Origin: Chloroflexota bacterium
GTDB taxonomy: Bacteria; Chloroflexota; Dormibacteria; Dormibacterales; Dormibacteraceae
Direction: 5' to 3'
NCBI GenBank assembly: GCA_005883575.1
Contig: VBFH01000074.1
Location: forward strand, 1 to 49,921
Length of the DNA stretch: 49,921 bases
Shown here one piece after another: positions 15,332 to 24,316 of this stretch. The position numbers and the translations under genes were made by a program. The stretch's first letter is position 1, and each line of letters opens with the position of its first letter. The notes below the pieces were generated by a model. It did not search any database and was not told where the DNA came from. It worked only from the letters and a program-made list of their open reading frames with translations.

Positions 15332-16420
15332 TTAAACAGTCTGGGGGTCCGGGGGCATCTGTCCAGTCTTGGGATCGCTTGCTCCTCGCAGACGCCGATT
15401 GAGAATCACGTAGCCGCTGCGCAGCAGGCCGACGATCCCGTTTGGGGCGAACATCATGATCAAGATGAGGACCACCCCATACGAAACGGCGGGGCCTGCA
15501 TTCTTCACCGTCGACGTGATCTGGTCGGGGAGCCAGGTCTGGCTGGGCACCCACTGGTTCGATCCGATAGGCAGGAAGAAGGCGAAGATCGCTCCCAGCA
15601 ATGGGCCTGGGATCGAGGCAAGGCCGCCCACCACCGCGCCCACGAGCAGCTGAATCGACAGCGACACTGGGAAGGTGTCGGGGCTGATGAAGCCGGTCGA
15701 CAGGGCAAAGAGCGATCCTGCCGTGCCGCCGTAGAACGCGGAGATGCCGAAAGCCAGCGTCTTGTAGCCGGCAACGTTGACGCCTGAGGCCGCGGCAGCC
15801 ACCTCACCGTCGCGGATCGCCCGCATCGCGCGTCCTGGCCGATGACGCACGAGGTTCCAGGCGAGCCAGAACAGCACCACCGCTAGCAGCAGCGTGATGT
15901 AGTAGATCCACTGGTCGCTCGTCATGGCCGTGCCGGTGACAAAGGCGAACGCCTCCCTTGCGAAGTCCGGCGGGTCTGGCTGAAGGACAAGGATTCCCTG
16001 GACTCCTCCGGTCAGCCCGGCGGGTCGCTTGATCAGGCTCGGCGTGACCACGGCGAGGGCGAAGGTTGCGAGGGCGAGGTAGAGCGGCGAAAGACGCAGC
16101 GCCGGGATGCCAAAGAGAAACCCGACCCCGCCCGTGAACACGGCCGCGATCGGGACCGTGACGAGGTAGTCCATCTTGTAGCGGTGGGCGAGGATGGCCG
16201 AGACGTACGCCCCGAGCGCCATGAACGCACCGTGGCCCAGGGAGAGCTGGCCGCTGTAGCCGACGAGGATGTTGAGGCCCATGATCGCGATGGCGAGGAT
16301 CAGCGCCTGCGTCCACTCGCTGGCGAGGAAGCTGCTGATCACGGTGGGAAACCCGAGGAAGAAGACCAACGTCAGCGCGACGAGCCAGTAGCGGGGCGGA
16401 GCGGTGCGGATTCGGTTCAA
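15332..16420 (-). CDS. livM: ABC transporter permease, LivM type
   Basis: 362 residues with about nine to ten helices. The family signature GYSGQLSLGHGAFMALGAY lies near residue 55 and the coupling-loop region RAMRAIRDGEVAAAASGVN near residue 200, both diagnostic of LivM. A hydrophilic tail (ASDPKTGQMPPDPQTV) ends the chain. The TTG start sits one base after the livH stop (TGAGTTG), so translation is coupled. It forms the membrane channel with LivH and is powered by LivG and LivF encoded upstream. Confidence 0.92.
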   Translation of the reverse strand: MNRIRTAPPRYWLVALTLVFFLGFPTVISSFLASEWTQALILAIAIMGLNILVGYSGQLSLGHGAFMALGAYVSAILAHRYKMDYLVTVPIAAVFTGGVGFLFGIPALRLSPLYLALATFALAVVTPSLIKRPAGLTGGVQGILVLQPDPPDFAREAFAFVTGTAMTSDQWIYYITLLLAVVLFWLAWNLVRHRPGRAMRAIRDGEVAAAASGVNVAGYKTLAFGISAFYGGTAGSLFALSTGFISPDTFPVSLSIQLLVGAVVGGLASIPGPLLGAIFAFFLPIGSNQWVPSQTWLPDQITSTVKNAGPAVSYGVVLILIMMFAPNGIVGLLRSGYVILNRRLRGASDPKTGQMPPDPQTV

Positions 16421-16421
16421 C

Positions 16422-17303
16422 TCAGACGCGGCGTACCGCTGCGCGGCCGAACAGACCGTTCGGTCTCAGGATCAGTACCGCGACGATTATCCCGAGTCCC
16501 ACCGCGAGCTGAAGGTCGCCGCCGACGCCAGGGATATAGGAGCCGGCGAGGTTGACGGTCACCCCCACGATCAGTCCGCCTACGACAGCACCGAGCGGGC
16601 TTTCGATGCCGCCCAGAACGGCCGCGGCGAAGGCGTAGATGATGATCGTCTGCATCATGTTCGGCTCGAGCAGCAGGATCGGCGCCACCATCATGCCGCT
16701 CACCGCCCCCACTGCCGAAGCCAATCCCCAACCCAGCGCGAGCATCCAGCTCACCTGAACACCGAGTAGCCGGCTCGCCTCGGGGTGATGGGCGGCAGCC
16801 CGAAGCGTGAGGCCGACCGTCGTGTGCTGGAGGAGCAAGTAAACGCAGAGCAGCACCAGGCCCGACACGGCGATGACGCCCAGGTCGCGGTAGCTGATGA
16901 AAACGCCGGCGAGGTCGACGCTGTCCGGAGAGAACGGGCTCGGGAAGGATCGCGGCACATATCCCCAGATGAAGCCCGCGAGGCCGTTGACGAGCGTCGC
17001 CAGGCCAAGGGTGATGATGACCAGCGTCAGGACCGGTGCTCGTTCGGCCGGTTTGATGACCACCCGCTGGATGACGATTCCGCCGCCGAACGCGAGCACG
17101 AGGGTGACCGGAAAAGCGATCCAGAAGCTCATGCCGCGATTCACGAGGCTGTAGGCGACGAACGTCGCCAGCATTGCCATCTCGCCCTGGGCGAAGTTGA
17201 CCAGTCCCATAGCGTTGTAGATGAGGACGAGCGCGAGCGCGAGGCTGGCAAAGATGCCGCCGGTCGCGATCCCGCTCACGACGAGCTGCAGAAACTCCTG
17301 CAT
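16422..17303 (-). CDS. livH: ABC transporter permease, LivH type
   Basis: 293 residues, about eight helices. Family hallmarks are seen: GLVNFAQGEMAMLATFVAY near residue 33, LRAAAHHPEASRLLGV (the cytoplasmic loop that contacts the ATPase) and AAVLGGIESPLGAVVGG. It pairs with LivM to form the translocation path. It begins 5 nt after the livF stop. Nothing unusual in length or motifs. Confidence 0.93.
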   Translation of the reverse strand: MQEFLQLVVSGIATGGIFASLALALVLIYNAMGLVNFAQGEMAMLATFVAYSLVNRGMSFWIAFPVTLVLAFGGGIVIQRVVIKPAERAPVLTLVIITLGLATLVNGLAGFIWGYVPRSFPSPFSPDSVDLAGVFISYRDLGVIAVSGLVLLCVYLLLQHTTVGLTLRAAAHHPEASRLLGVQVSWMLALGWGLASAVGAVSGMMVAPILLLEPNMMQTIIIYAFAAAVLGGIESPLGAVVGGLIVGVTVNLAGSYIPGVGGDLQLAVGLGIIVAVLILRPNGLFGRAAVRRV

Positions 17304-17308
17304 ATCCG

Positions 17309-18022
17309 CTAGTAGCCGAGGTACGAGCGGCGAACCGACTCGTTGCCCTGCAGCTCGGCGCCGGCGCCCTGCACCGCGACCCGACCGACCTCGAGCACGT
17401 AAGCGGTGCTGGACATGTCGAGTGCGATGCGCGCGTTCTGCTCGACCAAAAGCACCGCGACCTTGCTCGTCAGATTGATGCTGCGGACGATCTCGAAGAT
17501 CGAGCGGACGACGATCGGCGCCAGGCCCAGCGACGGTTCGTCGAGTAGCATGAGCCTCGGCCTCATAAGGAGTGCGCGAGCAAGGGCCAGCATCTGCTGC
17601 TCGCCGCCGGAAAGGGTGCTGGCGGACAACCGGCGCCGCTCCTTGAGCACGGGGAAGTATTCGAAGACGCGGTCGTAGTCCTTGCGCACCTCGGCGCCGT
17701 CACGTCGCAGGTGGGAGCCGAGCCGGAGGTTCTCGTCGACGGTCAGCTCCGTGCAGATCCCGCGCCCTTCTGGGACGTGGGCGATGCCGCCACGCACTAT
17801 CTCCTCGGTCGACATGCGGCGAAGCGAGCGACCGGCGAACCGGATGTCACCGCTCCAGCGCACGCCACCTGTGATCGCGCGAAGGGTCGTCGTCTTACCC
17901 GCGCCGTTCGCGCCGAGCAACGAGACCACGCCGCCCTCCGGCACCGAGAGTGACACTCCATGGAGGACCGAGGTTGGCCCGTATCCGGCGTGGACGTTCT
18001 CAAGCTCGAGGATCGCGCTCAT
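17309..18022 (-). CDS. livF: ABC transporter ATPase, LivF type
   Basis: 237 residues with all nucleotide-binding motifs intact: Walker A GANGAGKTTT near residue 37, signature LSGGEQQMLALARAL, Walker B LMLLDEPSLG and the switch His in LLVEQNAR. The SLGLAPIVV segment after Walker B is typical of LivF. Its ATG overlaps the livG stop by one base (TGATG), so the two ATPase subunits, which work as a heterodimer, are coupled. Confidence 0.94.
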   Translation of the reverse strand: MSAILELENVHAGYGPTSVLHGVSLSVPEGGVVSLLGANGAGKTTTLRAITGGVRWSGDIRFAGRSLRRMSTEEIVRGGIAHVPEGRGICTELTVDENLRLGSHLRRDGAEVRKDYDRVFEYFPVLKERRRLSASTLSGGEQQMLALARALLMRPRLMLLDEPSLGLAPIVVRSIFEIVRSINLTSKVAVLLVEQNARIALDMSSTAYVLEVGRVAVQGAGAELQGNESVRRSYLGY

Positions 18023-18783
18023 CAGGCTGCGCCCAGATAGGCTTCGATCACGGCGGGATTGCGCTGCACCTCAGCGGGGCTGCCCTCGGCGATCTTCTTG
18101 CCGAAGTCCAGCACCACGACTCGGTCGCAGATGCCCATCACGAACGCCATGTGATGCTCCACCAGGAGCATCGTCACATCGAGGTCGGTGTGGACCCGGC
18201 GAAGAAGACGGGCCATCGCGTCGACCTCCTCATGGCTGATGCCGCCGGCGGGCTCGTCGAGGAGCAAGAGGCGCGGCTTGGACACGAGTGCGCGAGCCAG
18301 CTCGACTCGTTTCTGGAACCCAAACGGCAGCGTGGCCACCGGTCGCTCGGCGTGCGCGCCGAGGCCGACGAAATCGATCATCTCGAGTGCCCGCTTGCGC
18401 GAGGCAGACTCGGCGGCAACAGCACCGGGCAGCGGCACCGAGGCCTGCAGCCATCCGCTCCTGGTCTGCGTATGGTCGCCGACCAGCACGTTGTCGAGCA
18501 CAGTCATCGAGCGAAACAGCGCCACGTTTTGGAAAGTGCGCGCCAGACCATGGCGGATGACGTGGTGCGATCGAATGGTCTGCACGGACCGTCCGCTGAC
18601 GAGGACTGTGCCGCCGCTGGGCCGGTACACGCGCGTGATGACGTTGAAGAGCGTCGTCTTGCCCGCGCCGTTCGGGCCGATGAGCGCGACGACCTGACCG
18701 GCGTCGACGTCGAACGACACGCGGTCGAGGGCCACCACTCCACCGAAGCGAACGCTCAGCTCTCTCACCTCGAGGAGCGCCAT
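18022..18783 (-). CDS. livG: ABC transporter ATPase, LivG type
   Basis: 253 residues. Walker A is GPNGAGKTTLF, the signature is LPFGFQKRVELARAL (the Pro/Phe variant seen in many LivG proteins instead of LSYGQ), Walker B is LLLLDEPAGG and the switch is LLVEHHM. The GLARTFQNVALF segment (Q-loop) is characteristic of LivG. This is the first gene of the minus-strand transporter operon and has a leaderless-type start: no Shine-Dalgarno, with a -10 element 7 nt before the ATG. Confidence 0.94.
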   Translation of the reverse strand: MALLEVRELSVRFGGVVALDRVSFDVDAGQVVALIGPNGAGKTTLFNVITRVYRPSGGTVLVSGRSVQTIRSHHVIRHGLARTFQNVALFRSMTVLDNVLVGDHTQTRSGWLQASVPLPGAVAAESASRKRALEMIDFVGLGAHAERPVATLPFGFQKRVELARALVSKPRLLLLDEPAGGISHEEVDAMARLLRRVHTDLDVTMLLVEHHMAFVMGICDRVVVLDFGKKIAEGSPAEVQRNPAVIEAYLGAA

Positions 18784-18796
18784 CAGCCGAATACTA
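18784..18796 (-). promoter_or_regulatory. Leaderless -10 element of the liv operon
   Basis: Read on the minus strand, TAGTAT (18796-18791) is followed by TCGGCTG and the ATG of livG. The stretch TTAGTATTCGGCTG is identical to that before fabI at 8775-8788, so the two promoters probably share a sigma factor or regulator. Confidence 0.55.
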
Positions 18797-18851
18797 AGTT
18801 CGGCTGGTCAGCGAAGGAAATTAGTCGCCTGGCTGGGGAATCTCCGCCGAG

Positions 18852-19793
18852 TCATCCACCTCGGGGGGCTCCTCGAAACCCCAGCCGGCTTTGCCGGTTC
18901 CCCATTCCACCGGAGGTCCCCATTCGACCTGGGGTTCCTGCGGCACGGCTGGCAACCGGCGTGAGCGGCGTGACCGGCATGACCGGCGGCCGAGCCGGCG
19001 CTGCCGGCGGCGCCGAGCGCATCGGCTCATTCCAGGCCGATGGTGCCGGAGCCTGCGACGGTCCACTTGGCGGCGTGCCGAACCCGGCAGAGTAATCGGG
19101 TCGCGTGGCGCGATGAACGACCGCGGCGGAAGGGAGCAGCGACGGGCGCCGCGGGCGCCGGATGGCGCTGAACGCCCAGTACGCGAGAGACAGCAAGAGC
19201 GCGCCGGCGCCGAAGATCGGCAGGAACACGAACGGTGGCCTCGAGATGACGTCGAAGCCGCTGAGCGAGGTCGAGATCCGGGCCGGCGTGGCCACGAAGG
19301 CCGGAGTCTCTTCCGGCGAAGCAGATGGTGACGGCGACTCTGATGGCGTGGGCGAGGGCGAGGGCGACGCGCTTGCGGCCTGGAGGGTGAAGTTCGCGCA
19401 CGGATTGGGCTGCACGCTTGCGCAGAGCTTGTGCACCCCAGGCGGGTCGCCGGCAAAAGGCTTGACGCGCGTGTTGAAGCTGCCGTTGCTGTCCGCGGTC
19501 GCCGAGCCCGCGACCTTGGTCGGCTGATCCCAGTAAAGCGTGAGCGTCTCATTGGGCAGGAACTGCCCGCCGCTCACATTGATCACGGTGGTCGGGTTCC
19601 CGGCGGTGACATCAAGAGAAAGGAAGGCGTTGACCGGGATGGGGCTTGGGGATGGTGATGGGGATGGCGTAGGGGTAGGCGTTGTGGCGGGAGTCGCGCC
19701 AGCGGGAGATGGACTCGGACTGGTCGTGGGCGTATCCGCAGCGATGACGAGCAACCACACGGGTAAGAGCACCAGGAGCCGGAGAAAACGCAT
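18852..19793 (-). CDS. Secreted Ser/Pro/Thr-rich single-helix membrane protein (possible frameshift)
   Basis: 313 residues from ATG 19793. A signal peptide (MRFLRLLVLLPVWLLVIAAD) is followed by a Thr/Ser/Pro linker with long SP repeats, an Ig- or CNA-like beta domain (about residues 55-120) with two cysteines, a second SP-rich linker, one transmembrane helix (FLPIFGAGALLLSLAYWAF) and a basic, Pro-rich cytoplasmic tail. This is the layout of a surface-exposed anchored adhesin or sensor stalk; function unknown. The last 33 or so codons look non-coding, while the +1 frame from about 18955 to 18821 encodes a natural-looking acidic Trp-rich tail, so one extra base around 18951-18956 is suspected. 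Confidence 0.7.
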   Translation of the reverse strand: MRFLRLLVLLPVWLLVIAADTPTTSPSPSPAGATPATTPTPTPSPSPSPSPIPVNAFLSLDVTAGNPTTVINVSGGQFLPNETLTLYWDQPTKVAGSATADSNGSFNTRVKPFAGDPPGVHKLCASVQPNPCANFTLQAASASPSPSPTPSESPSPSASPEETPAFVATPARISTSLSGFDVISRPPFVFLPIFGAGALLLSLAYWAFSAIRRPRRPSLLPSAAVVHRATRPDYSAGFGTPPSGPSQAPAPSAWNEPMRSAPPAAPARPPVMPVTPLTPVASRAAGTPGRMGTSGGMGNRQSRLGFRGAPRGG

Positions 19794-19825
19794 GAAGCCC
19801 GGGAACGATACCAGAGTCCGTTTTG

Positions 19826-20554
19826 TTACACCGGGGGCCACGGGATCGACCACGCGGAACTCGGCTCCGGGAAGCGCCAGCGGGGGTCGAGGACCCCTCG
19901 CAGCCGCCGATTCAAAACCCGAACTTCGCCCGCGCTGAGCAATCCTTTCATGGTTTTTCCGAGCGATCCACGCTCCAGGTCGATCAGCCCCCGCTCCACG
20001 TCCCCACACAGGTCCGGCGGCAGTGGGTGGCCCGCGAAGTCCCAGATCACAGTTCGCAGCTTGTGGTCGACGTGAAAGGTGAGGCCGTGGTCGATGACCC
20101 AGACGTTGTCTTGGGCGTCGAAGAGACAGTGGCCCGACTTGCGGTCGGCGTTGTTGGTGATCACATCGAACAGCGAGACCCGGATCCACGTGTCTGCGTA
20201 CGACTTGTTCGCGCCCAGGAAGTGCCGGCCGTCGGCTGCGATGAACAGCTGGACGGCCCCGACTCCATGAGGCGCCTTCCGTCTCACGACCGTAGGCGGG
20301 ATCCGAGGCCACCCGAGAACCTTGCTCAGCTCATACGCCGCGACCTCGCGCTGGTACAGCGTGCCGGCCTCGAAATCCCATAGCGGAGACTCGCCTCGAG
20401 CAGGCTTGTAGACGGCGCGCAGCCCCGCTGATCCGTATGGGCCGAGGCGGGCCAGGAACGTGTAGTTGGAGGCCCCGTGGAGCAGGCCAAGGATCTTGAA
20501 GTGGGGCAGGTCCCGGAGCTCGCGCTCCGCGTCCTCAGAAGATTGGGCGTGCAC
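19826..20554 (-). CDS. SCO1664-family PI3K/PI4K-like kinase-fold protein
   Basis: 242 residues matching TIGR03843. A nucleotide-binding Lys lies in AVYKPARGE (Lys50). The catalytic-loop equivalent is DVITNNADRKSGH (Asp137 with Asn135), and the metal-binding Asp is in VWVIDHGLTFH (Asp155). These are the same elements used by HipA and phosphoinositide-kinase folds, so ATP-dependent phosphotransfer is plausible; no substrate is known. The GTG start overlaps the DUF3090 gene by 20 nt. In actinobacteria the two families travel together with a histidine phosphatase gene, which is not seen here. Confidence 0.85.
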   Translation of the reverse strand: MHAQSSEDAERELRDLPHFKILGLLHGASNYTFLARLGPYGSAGLRAVYKPARGESPLWDFEAGTLYQREVAAYELSKVLGWPRIPPTVVRRKAPHGVGAVQLFIAADGRHFLGANKSYADTWIRVSLFDVITNNADRKSGHCLFDAQDNVWVIDHGLTFHVDHKLRTVIWDFAGHPLPPDLCGDVERGLIDLERGSLGKTMKGLLSAGEVRVLNRRLRGVLDPRWRFPEPSSAWSIPWPPV

Positions 20555-21062
20555 CGTTCATGACCGGGCAGGGATGGCCGGAGGCGTCGACGGGCAGCCC
20601 GCAGCGCGGGCACAGAGGGCGACCGGCGGACAGCACCGATTCCGCCTGCTTCGAGAAGGCGACGACCTGGTCATGGCTGAGCCAGAAGCGAACGCTTGGA
20701 GCATCGTTCGCGGTCGGGGCCTCCTCGGACTGCTCCCCCGCGGCGGCCTGGCTGGCAACGAGGACGAACATCTGGCGCGCCTCGTGGTAGCCCAGGCCCA
20801 TCTCGCCGATCTGCCACTCGGGATCGCCCGGTACCGGCTCCGGCTCGCTGGCCATGGGAATGGGCGCCTCGGAGGTCTCGATCTGCTGGGCCTCGAGCAT
20901 CTGGTGCAGGCGGACGATAAGCGCCTGGATCTGTGACTTCTCGCAGCTCAGGGTCAGGGTCCGCCCTGAGCCGGACGCGAGGAGGAAGAAGCGCCGCTGG
21001 CCCGGTTCGCCGACGGCCGCCACAGCGATCGTGTCGACCGGGTCGAGCTCGTAGATGGCCAT
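20535..21062 (-). CDS. DUF3090-family protein with C-terminal zinc motif
   Basis: 175 residues matching TIGR03847. The N-terminal half begins IYELDPVDTIAVAAVGEPGQRRFFLLA, as in the family. The C-terminus carries the invariant metal-binding tail CPRCGLPVDASGHPCPVMNG (Cys151, Cys154, His163, Cys165). Function is unknown; the strict pairing with the SCO1664-type kinase-fold protein suggests they act together. It is the first gene of a minus-strand unit and is leaderless-like (TAGTCT 7 nt before ATG). The central Glu/Pro segment (about 63-82) is probably flexible. Confidence 0.87.
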   Translation of the reverse strand: MAIYELDPVDTIAVAAVGEPGQRRFFLLASGSGRTLTLSCEKSQIQALIVRLHQMLEAQQIETSEAPIPMASEPEPVPGDPEWQIGEMGLGYHEARQMFVLVASQAAAGEQSEEAPTANDAPSVRFWLSHDQVVAFSKQAESVLSAGRPLCPRCGLPVDASGHPCPVMNGARPIF

Positions 21063-21075
21063 CGCCTAAAGACTA
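21063..21075 (-). promoter_or_regulatory. Leaderless -10 element of DUF3090 gene
   Basis: On the minus strand TAGTCT (21075-21070) precedes the ATG at 21062 by 7 nt, and no Shine-Dalgarno intervenes. The 110-nt gap to dnaK is a divergent promoter region. I see no CIRCE or HAIR operator in it. Confidence 0.5.
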
Positions 21076-21172
21076 GGTCGCGGGTTGGTTTTGCGGCCCT
21101 CGATGCGGGGAACAAGTCACAGGTAACCCTTTGCAAACTCGAATCCATCCCACCTGGAGGAACAGCTGACAT

Positions 21173-23080
21173 ATGCCTAAAACCGTAGGAATCGACTTGG
21201 GGACGACGAACTCGGTCATCGCCGTCATGGAGGGCGGCGAGCCCGTTGTCATCCCCAACTCCGAAGGTTCGCGCACCACGCCCTCCGTCGTCGCCTTCAC
21301 CAAGTCAGGTGAGAGGCTGGTGGGCACGCTGGCTCGCCGGCAGGCGGCCGTCAACCCCGAGAACACCGTCTACTCGATCAAGCGGTTCATGGGCCGCAAG
21401 TTCGGCGAGGTGGACTCCGAGCGGAAAATCGTGCCCTACCAGGTCAAGCCCGGCAAGGACGATCGAGCGGTCGTGTTCGTGCCGAACGCAAGCAAAGAAT
21501 TCACGCCCGAAGAGATCTCGGCCATGATCCTGCAGAAGCTCAAGGCCGACGCCGAGGCCTACCTCGGTGAGAAGGTGACCGACGCGGTCATCACCGTGCC
21601 CGCGTACTTCAACGACTCGCAGCGCCAGGCGACCAAGAACGCCGGCCAGATCGCCGGCCTCAACGTGCTGCGCATCATCAACGAGCCGACCGCCGCCTCC
21701 CTGGCCTACGGCCTGGAGAAGAAGGCGAATGAGACCATCCTCGTCTTCGACCTCGGTGGTGGAACCTTCGACGTCTCCGTACTCGACGTGGGTGACGGTG
21801 TGTTCGAGGTCAAGTCCACCAACGGCGACACCCACCTCGGCGGCGACGACTACGACCGCCGGATCGTGGACTGGCTGGCCGACGAGTTCAAGAAGCAGAA
21901 CGGCATCGACCTGAAGACTGACCGCCAGGCTCTGCAGCGCCTCACCGAGGCGGCCGAGCGCGCGAAGATCGAGCTCTCGAGCCGGCTCGAGACCACCATC
22001 AATCTGCCGTTCATCACCGCGGACCAGACCGGTCCGAAGCACCTCGAGATGACCCTTACGCGAGCCAAGTTCGAGTCCCTGACCGCTGACCTGACCGAAC
22101 GCTGCCGCCAGCCGTTCCTCTCAGCTTTGAAGGACGCAAGCCTCACCCCCCAGCACATCAACGAGGTCGTGCTGGTCGGTGGTGCGACACGTATGCCGAT
22201 CATCCAGCAGCTCGTCAAGGATCTGCTCGGAGGCAAGGAGCCGCACAAGGGCGTCAACCCGGACGAGGTCGTCGCCGTAGGCGCGGCGATCCAGGCCGGA
22301 GTGCTGAAGGGCGAGGTCAAGGACATCCTGCTCCTGGACGTGACGCCGCTTTCGCTGGGCGTCGAGACCCTAGGCGGGGTCATGACCAGGCTCATCGATC
22401 GCAACACCACCATCCCGACCTCTCGCTCCCAGGTCTTCTCGACCGCCGCGGACAACCAGACCTCGGTCGAGGTCCATGTTCTGCAGGGCGAGCGCGAGAT
22501 GGCGCGCGACAACCGCACCCTGGGCCGCTTCCACCTGGACGGAATCCCACCCGCGCCTCGGGGTATGCCGCAGATCGAGGTCACGTTCGACCTGGACGCC
22601 AACGGCATCCTGAACGTGAAGGCGCAGGACAAGGGCACCGGCCGCGAGCAGTCGGTCACCATCACCGCGTCCTCGACCCTGAACAAGGAAGAGGTCGACC
22701 GCATGGTCAAGGAGGCCGAGGCCCACGCGTCGGAGGACCGCGCCAAGCGCGAGGAGGTGGAGCTCCGCAACCAGGCGGACCACATGATCCACCAGGCCGA
22801 GAAGGTCATCAAGGAGAACGAGTCGCGCATCCCGGAGGACGTCAAGAGCGAGGTCAACACGAAGCTCGAGGCGCTCAAGATCGCGGCCAAGGGCTCAGAC
22901 ACCAAGGACCTGCAGCGGAAGATGGACGACTTCAACGAGTCGCTGCAGAAGATCGGCCAGCACATCTACCAAGGGACCGGAGCCGCGACGCCGACGGGCG
23001 CTGCTAGCGATGGCGCGCCGGCCGGCGAAGAGAAGAAAGAGGGCGACGTCGTTGATGCCGACTATCGCGAGGTCAACTAA
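21173..23080 (+). CDS. dnaK: Chaperone DnaK (Hsp70)
   Basis: 635 residues, full length. The ATPase domain begins [17 protein letters not shown] and contains the phosphate loops [19 protein letters not shown] and the adenosine motif [14 protein letters not shown]. The linker [13 protein letters not shown] is intact, the substrate domain follows, and the tail ends [11 protein letters not shown], the bacterial counterpart of the EEVD tail. It refolds proteins with GrpE and a J-protein, neither of which is next to it. GGAGG lies 12 nt before the ATG. A strong terminator immediately follows, so dnaK is monocistronic here. Confidence 0.97.
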   Translation: MPKTVGIDLGTTNSVIAVMEGGEPVVIPNSEGSRTTPSVVAFTKSGERLVGTLARRQAAVNPENTVYSIKRFMGRKFGEVDSERKIVPYQVKPGKDDRAVVFVPNASKEFTPEEISAMILQKLKADAEAYLGEKVTDAVITVPAYFNDSQRQATKNAGQIAGLNVLRIINEPTAASLAYGLEKKANETILVFDLGGGTFDVSVLDVGDGVFEVKSTNGDTHLGGDDYDRRIVDWLADEFKKQNGIDLKTDRQALQRLTEAAERAKIELSSRLETTINLPFITADQTGPKHLEMTLTRAKFESLTADLTERCRQPFLSALKDASLTPQHINEVVLVGGATRMPIIQQLVKDLLGGKEPHKGVNPDEVVAVGAAIQAGVLKGEVKDILLLDVTPLSLGVETLGGVMTRLIDRNTTIPTSRSQVFSTAADNQTSVEVHVLQGEREMARDNRTLGRFHLDGIPPAPRGMPQIEVTFDLDANGILNVKAQDKGTGREQSVTITASSTLNKEEVDRMVKEAEAHASEDRAKREEVELRNQADHMIHQAEKVIKENESRIPEDVKSEVNTKLEALKIAAKGSDTKDLQRKMDDFNESLQKIGQHIYQGTGAATPTGAASDGAPAGEEKKEGDVVDADYREVN

Positions 23081-23096
23081 CTAAATCGCCACCGGA

Positions 23097-23130
23097 GGGC
23101 TCGGGCATGTGCCCGAGCCCTTATTTTTTG
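23097..23130 (+). terminator. Rho-independent terminator of dnaK
   Basis: A perfect stem GGGCTCGGGC / GCCCGAGCCC closing a tetraloop (extendable by one A-T pair), followed by TTATTTTTT. The first ATG of the downstream reading frame (23107) lies inside this hairpin. Confidence 0.93.
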
Positions 23131-23136
23131 CCTGCC

Positions 23137-24306
23137 GTGGTCACGTACTTTCGGGAGCGAACCCGCCTGTGGGCGGTGGCGGGCGTGTGGACAGGTGCCC
23201 TGCTCAGCGCCCTCAACCTTTACGCGGCGGTGGCGACATACATCCCCCAGTTCCTCGTCCGCAATGACTTCCGGCTGGTATACGGCGCGGCGCTGAACGC
23301 CTGGGAACACGGTTACGGCCATCTCTATGACCTGGGGGGGCAGAAGAACACGGTCGAGGGCCTCGGCGCTTACTGGTCGCCGTTCCTGAATCCGCCGCCG
23401 CTCGCGTGGTTGGGCACGCCGTTTCTCCTCCTGCCTTTTGATGCCGCGATCGTCTTGTGGTCTGCGCTGCTGGTGGCGGCTGCGCTTCTCGCCTGGTGGC
23501 TGGTCGCGCCGGGCACGGGCCTGACGCGTGCGGCACACCTCGCCCTGTTTGTCGGTCTGTTCCCGACCGCGTTCGGCGTGATGGTCGGCCAGCCGGTGGC
23601 GCTGGTCGCCGCTGCGGTGGCGGCGTCGTGGTGGCTGGCGGAGCACAGGATGCCGGTGCTGGGCGGACTCGCGCTGAGCCTGGTCGCGATCAAACCGCAG
23701 CTGGCGCTGCTCGTCCCGCCATGCCTGCTGGTGGCAGGCCAGCGCCCGATGTTCGTCGCGTGGCTCGGCGCCACCGCGCTGATGGTTGTCGTCGCCTTGG
23801 TGCTCCTCGGCGGGGACGGCCTCCAGCGCTACCGCGACGTGCTTGCGCTCGCGTCGCAGTGGGAGCCGACGCGCCGCTACGCGATCGCCGGTCCGCTCGG
23901 GCTTGGGCCGCAGGTCTACGTCGTCGAGGCTGTGGTGGTCGGAGTGGCGATGTTCGCCGCCTGGCGCCATCGCCATGCCGGCACTGGGCTTCCGATCGCC
24001 ACCGGCATCGTCGCCTCGCTTCTGTTCACGCCGTATGTGGGATTCCAGGACTTCGCGATGCTCGTCGTCGCCGGCTGGCTCGTGATGCGGTCGCGGGCGA
24101 CGACCGTGCAAGTGGCGTTGCTGGTCGGCGGCTACGCGCTCCTCGAGCTCGCGCTGGTCGTCCTCGCGTTGCCAATCCTGGTCGCGGAGGCGGCTCTGCT
24201 GATCTCCTTGGCCTGGCCGGGCGATTCCGCTCGTCTAGCGCCAGGGGAGCGCTTACCCGTGTCGCGAGATGCCCGTTTGGCGCCGGAAGCGCGGAATGAA
24301 TCGTGA
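23137..24306 (+). CDS. GT87/DUF2029-like membrane glycosyltransferase
   Basis: 389 residues with about ten hydrophobic helices. The first extracytoplasmic loop contains NDFRLVYGAALNAWEHGYGHLYD and, after it, YWSPFLNPPPLAWL, the conserved region of the GT-C DUF2029 family that holds the catalytic Asp. Later segments (GLALSLVAIKPQLALLV) fit the same family. In mycobacteria such enzymes transfer mannose from polyprenyl-phosphate donors onto cell-wall glycolipids. GTG 23137 is preferred because the upstream ATG falls inside the dnaK terminator; TTG 23128 is also possible. The last 25 residues are a charged tail. Confidence 0.8.
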   Translation: MVTYFRERTRLWAVAGVWTGALLSALNLYAAVATYIPQFLVRNDFRLVYGAALNAWEHGYGHLYDLGGQKNTVEGLGAYWSPFLNPPPLAWLGTPFLLLPFDAAIVLWSALLVAAALLAWWLVAPGTGLTRAAHLALFVGLFPTAFGVMVGQPVALVAAAVAASWWLAEHRMPVLGGLALSLVAIKPQLALLVPPCLLVAGQRPMFVAWLGATALMVVVALVLLGGDGLQRYRDVLALASQWEPTRRYAIAGPLGLGPQVYVVEAVVVGVAMFAAWRHRHAGTGLPIATGIVASLLFTPYVGFQDFAMLVVAGWLVMRSRATTVQVALLVGGYALLELALVVLALPILVAEAALLISLAWPGDSARLAPGERLPVSRDARLAPEARNES

Positions 24307-24316
24307 ACGCGGCGAC

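Noticed and set aside
14058-15554. Longer N-terminus for the binding lipoprotein (start before 15299)
   Set aside because: The lipoprotein signal and a strong Shine-Dalgarno both fix the start at ATG 15299.
19640-19735. Short-period repeats as a CRISPR or minisatellite
   Set aside because: They simply encode the Ser/Pro/Thr linker of the surface protein; no spacer-repeat structure.
21063-21172. Possible heat-shock operator upstream of dnaK
   Set aside because: Neither the CIRCE inverted repeat nor a HAIR-type repeat is present in the 110-nt gap.
23107-23136. ATG 23107 as the start of the GT87-like gene
   Set aside because: It lies inside the dnaK terminator hairpin and adds non-conserved residues; GTG 23137 is better.
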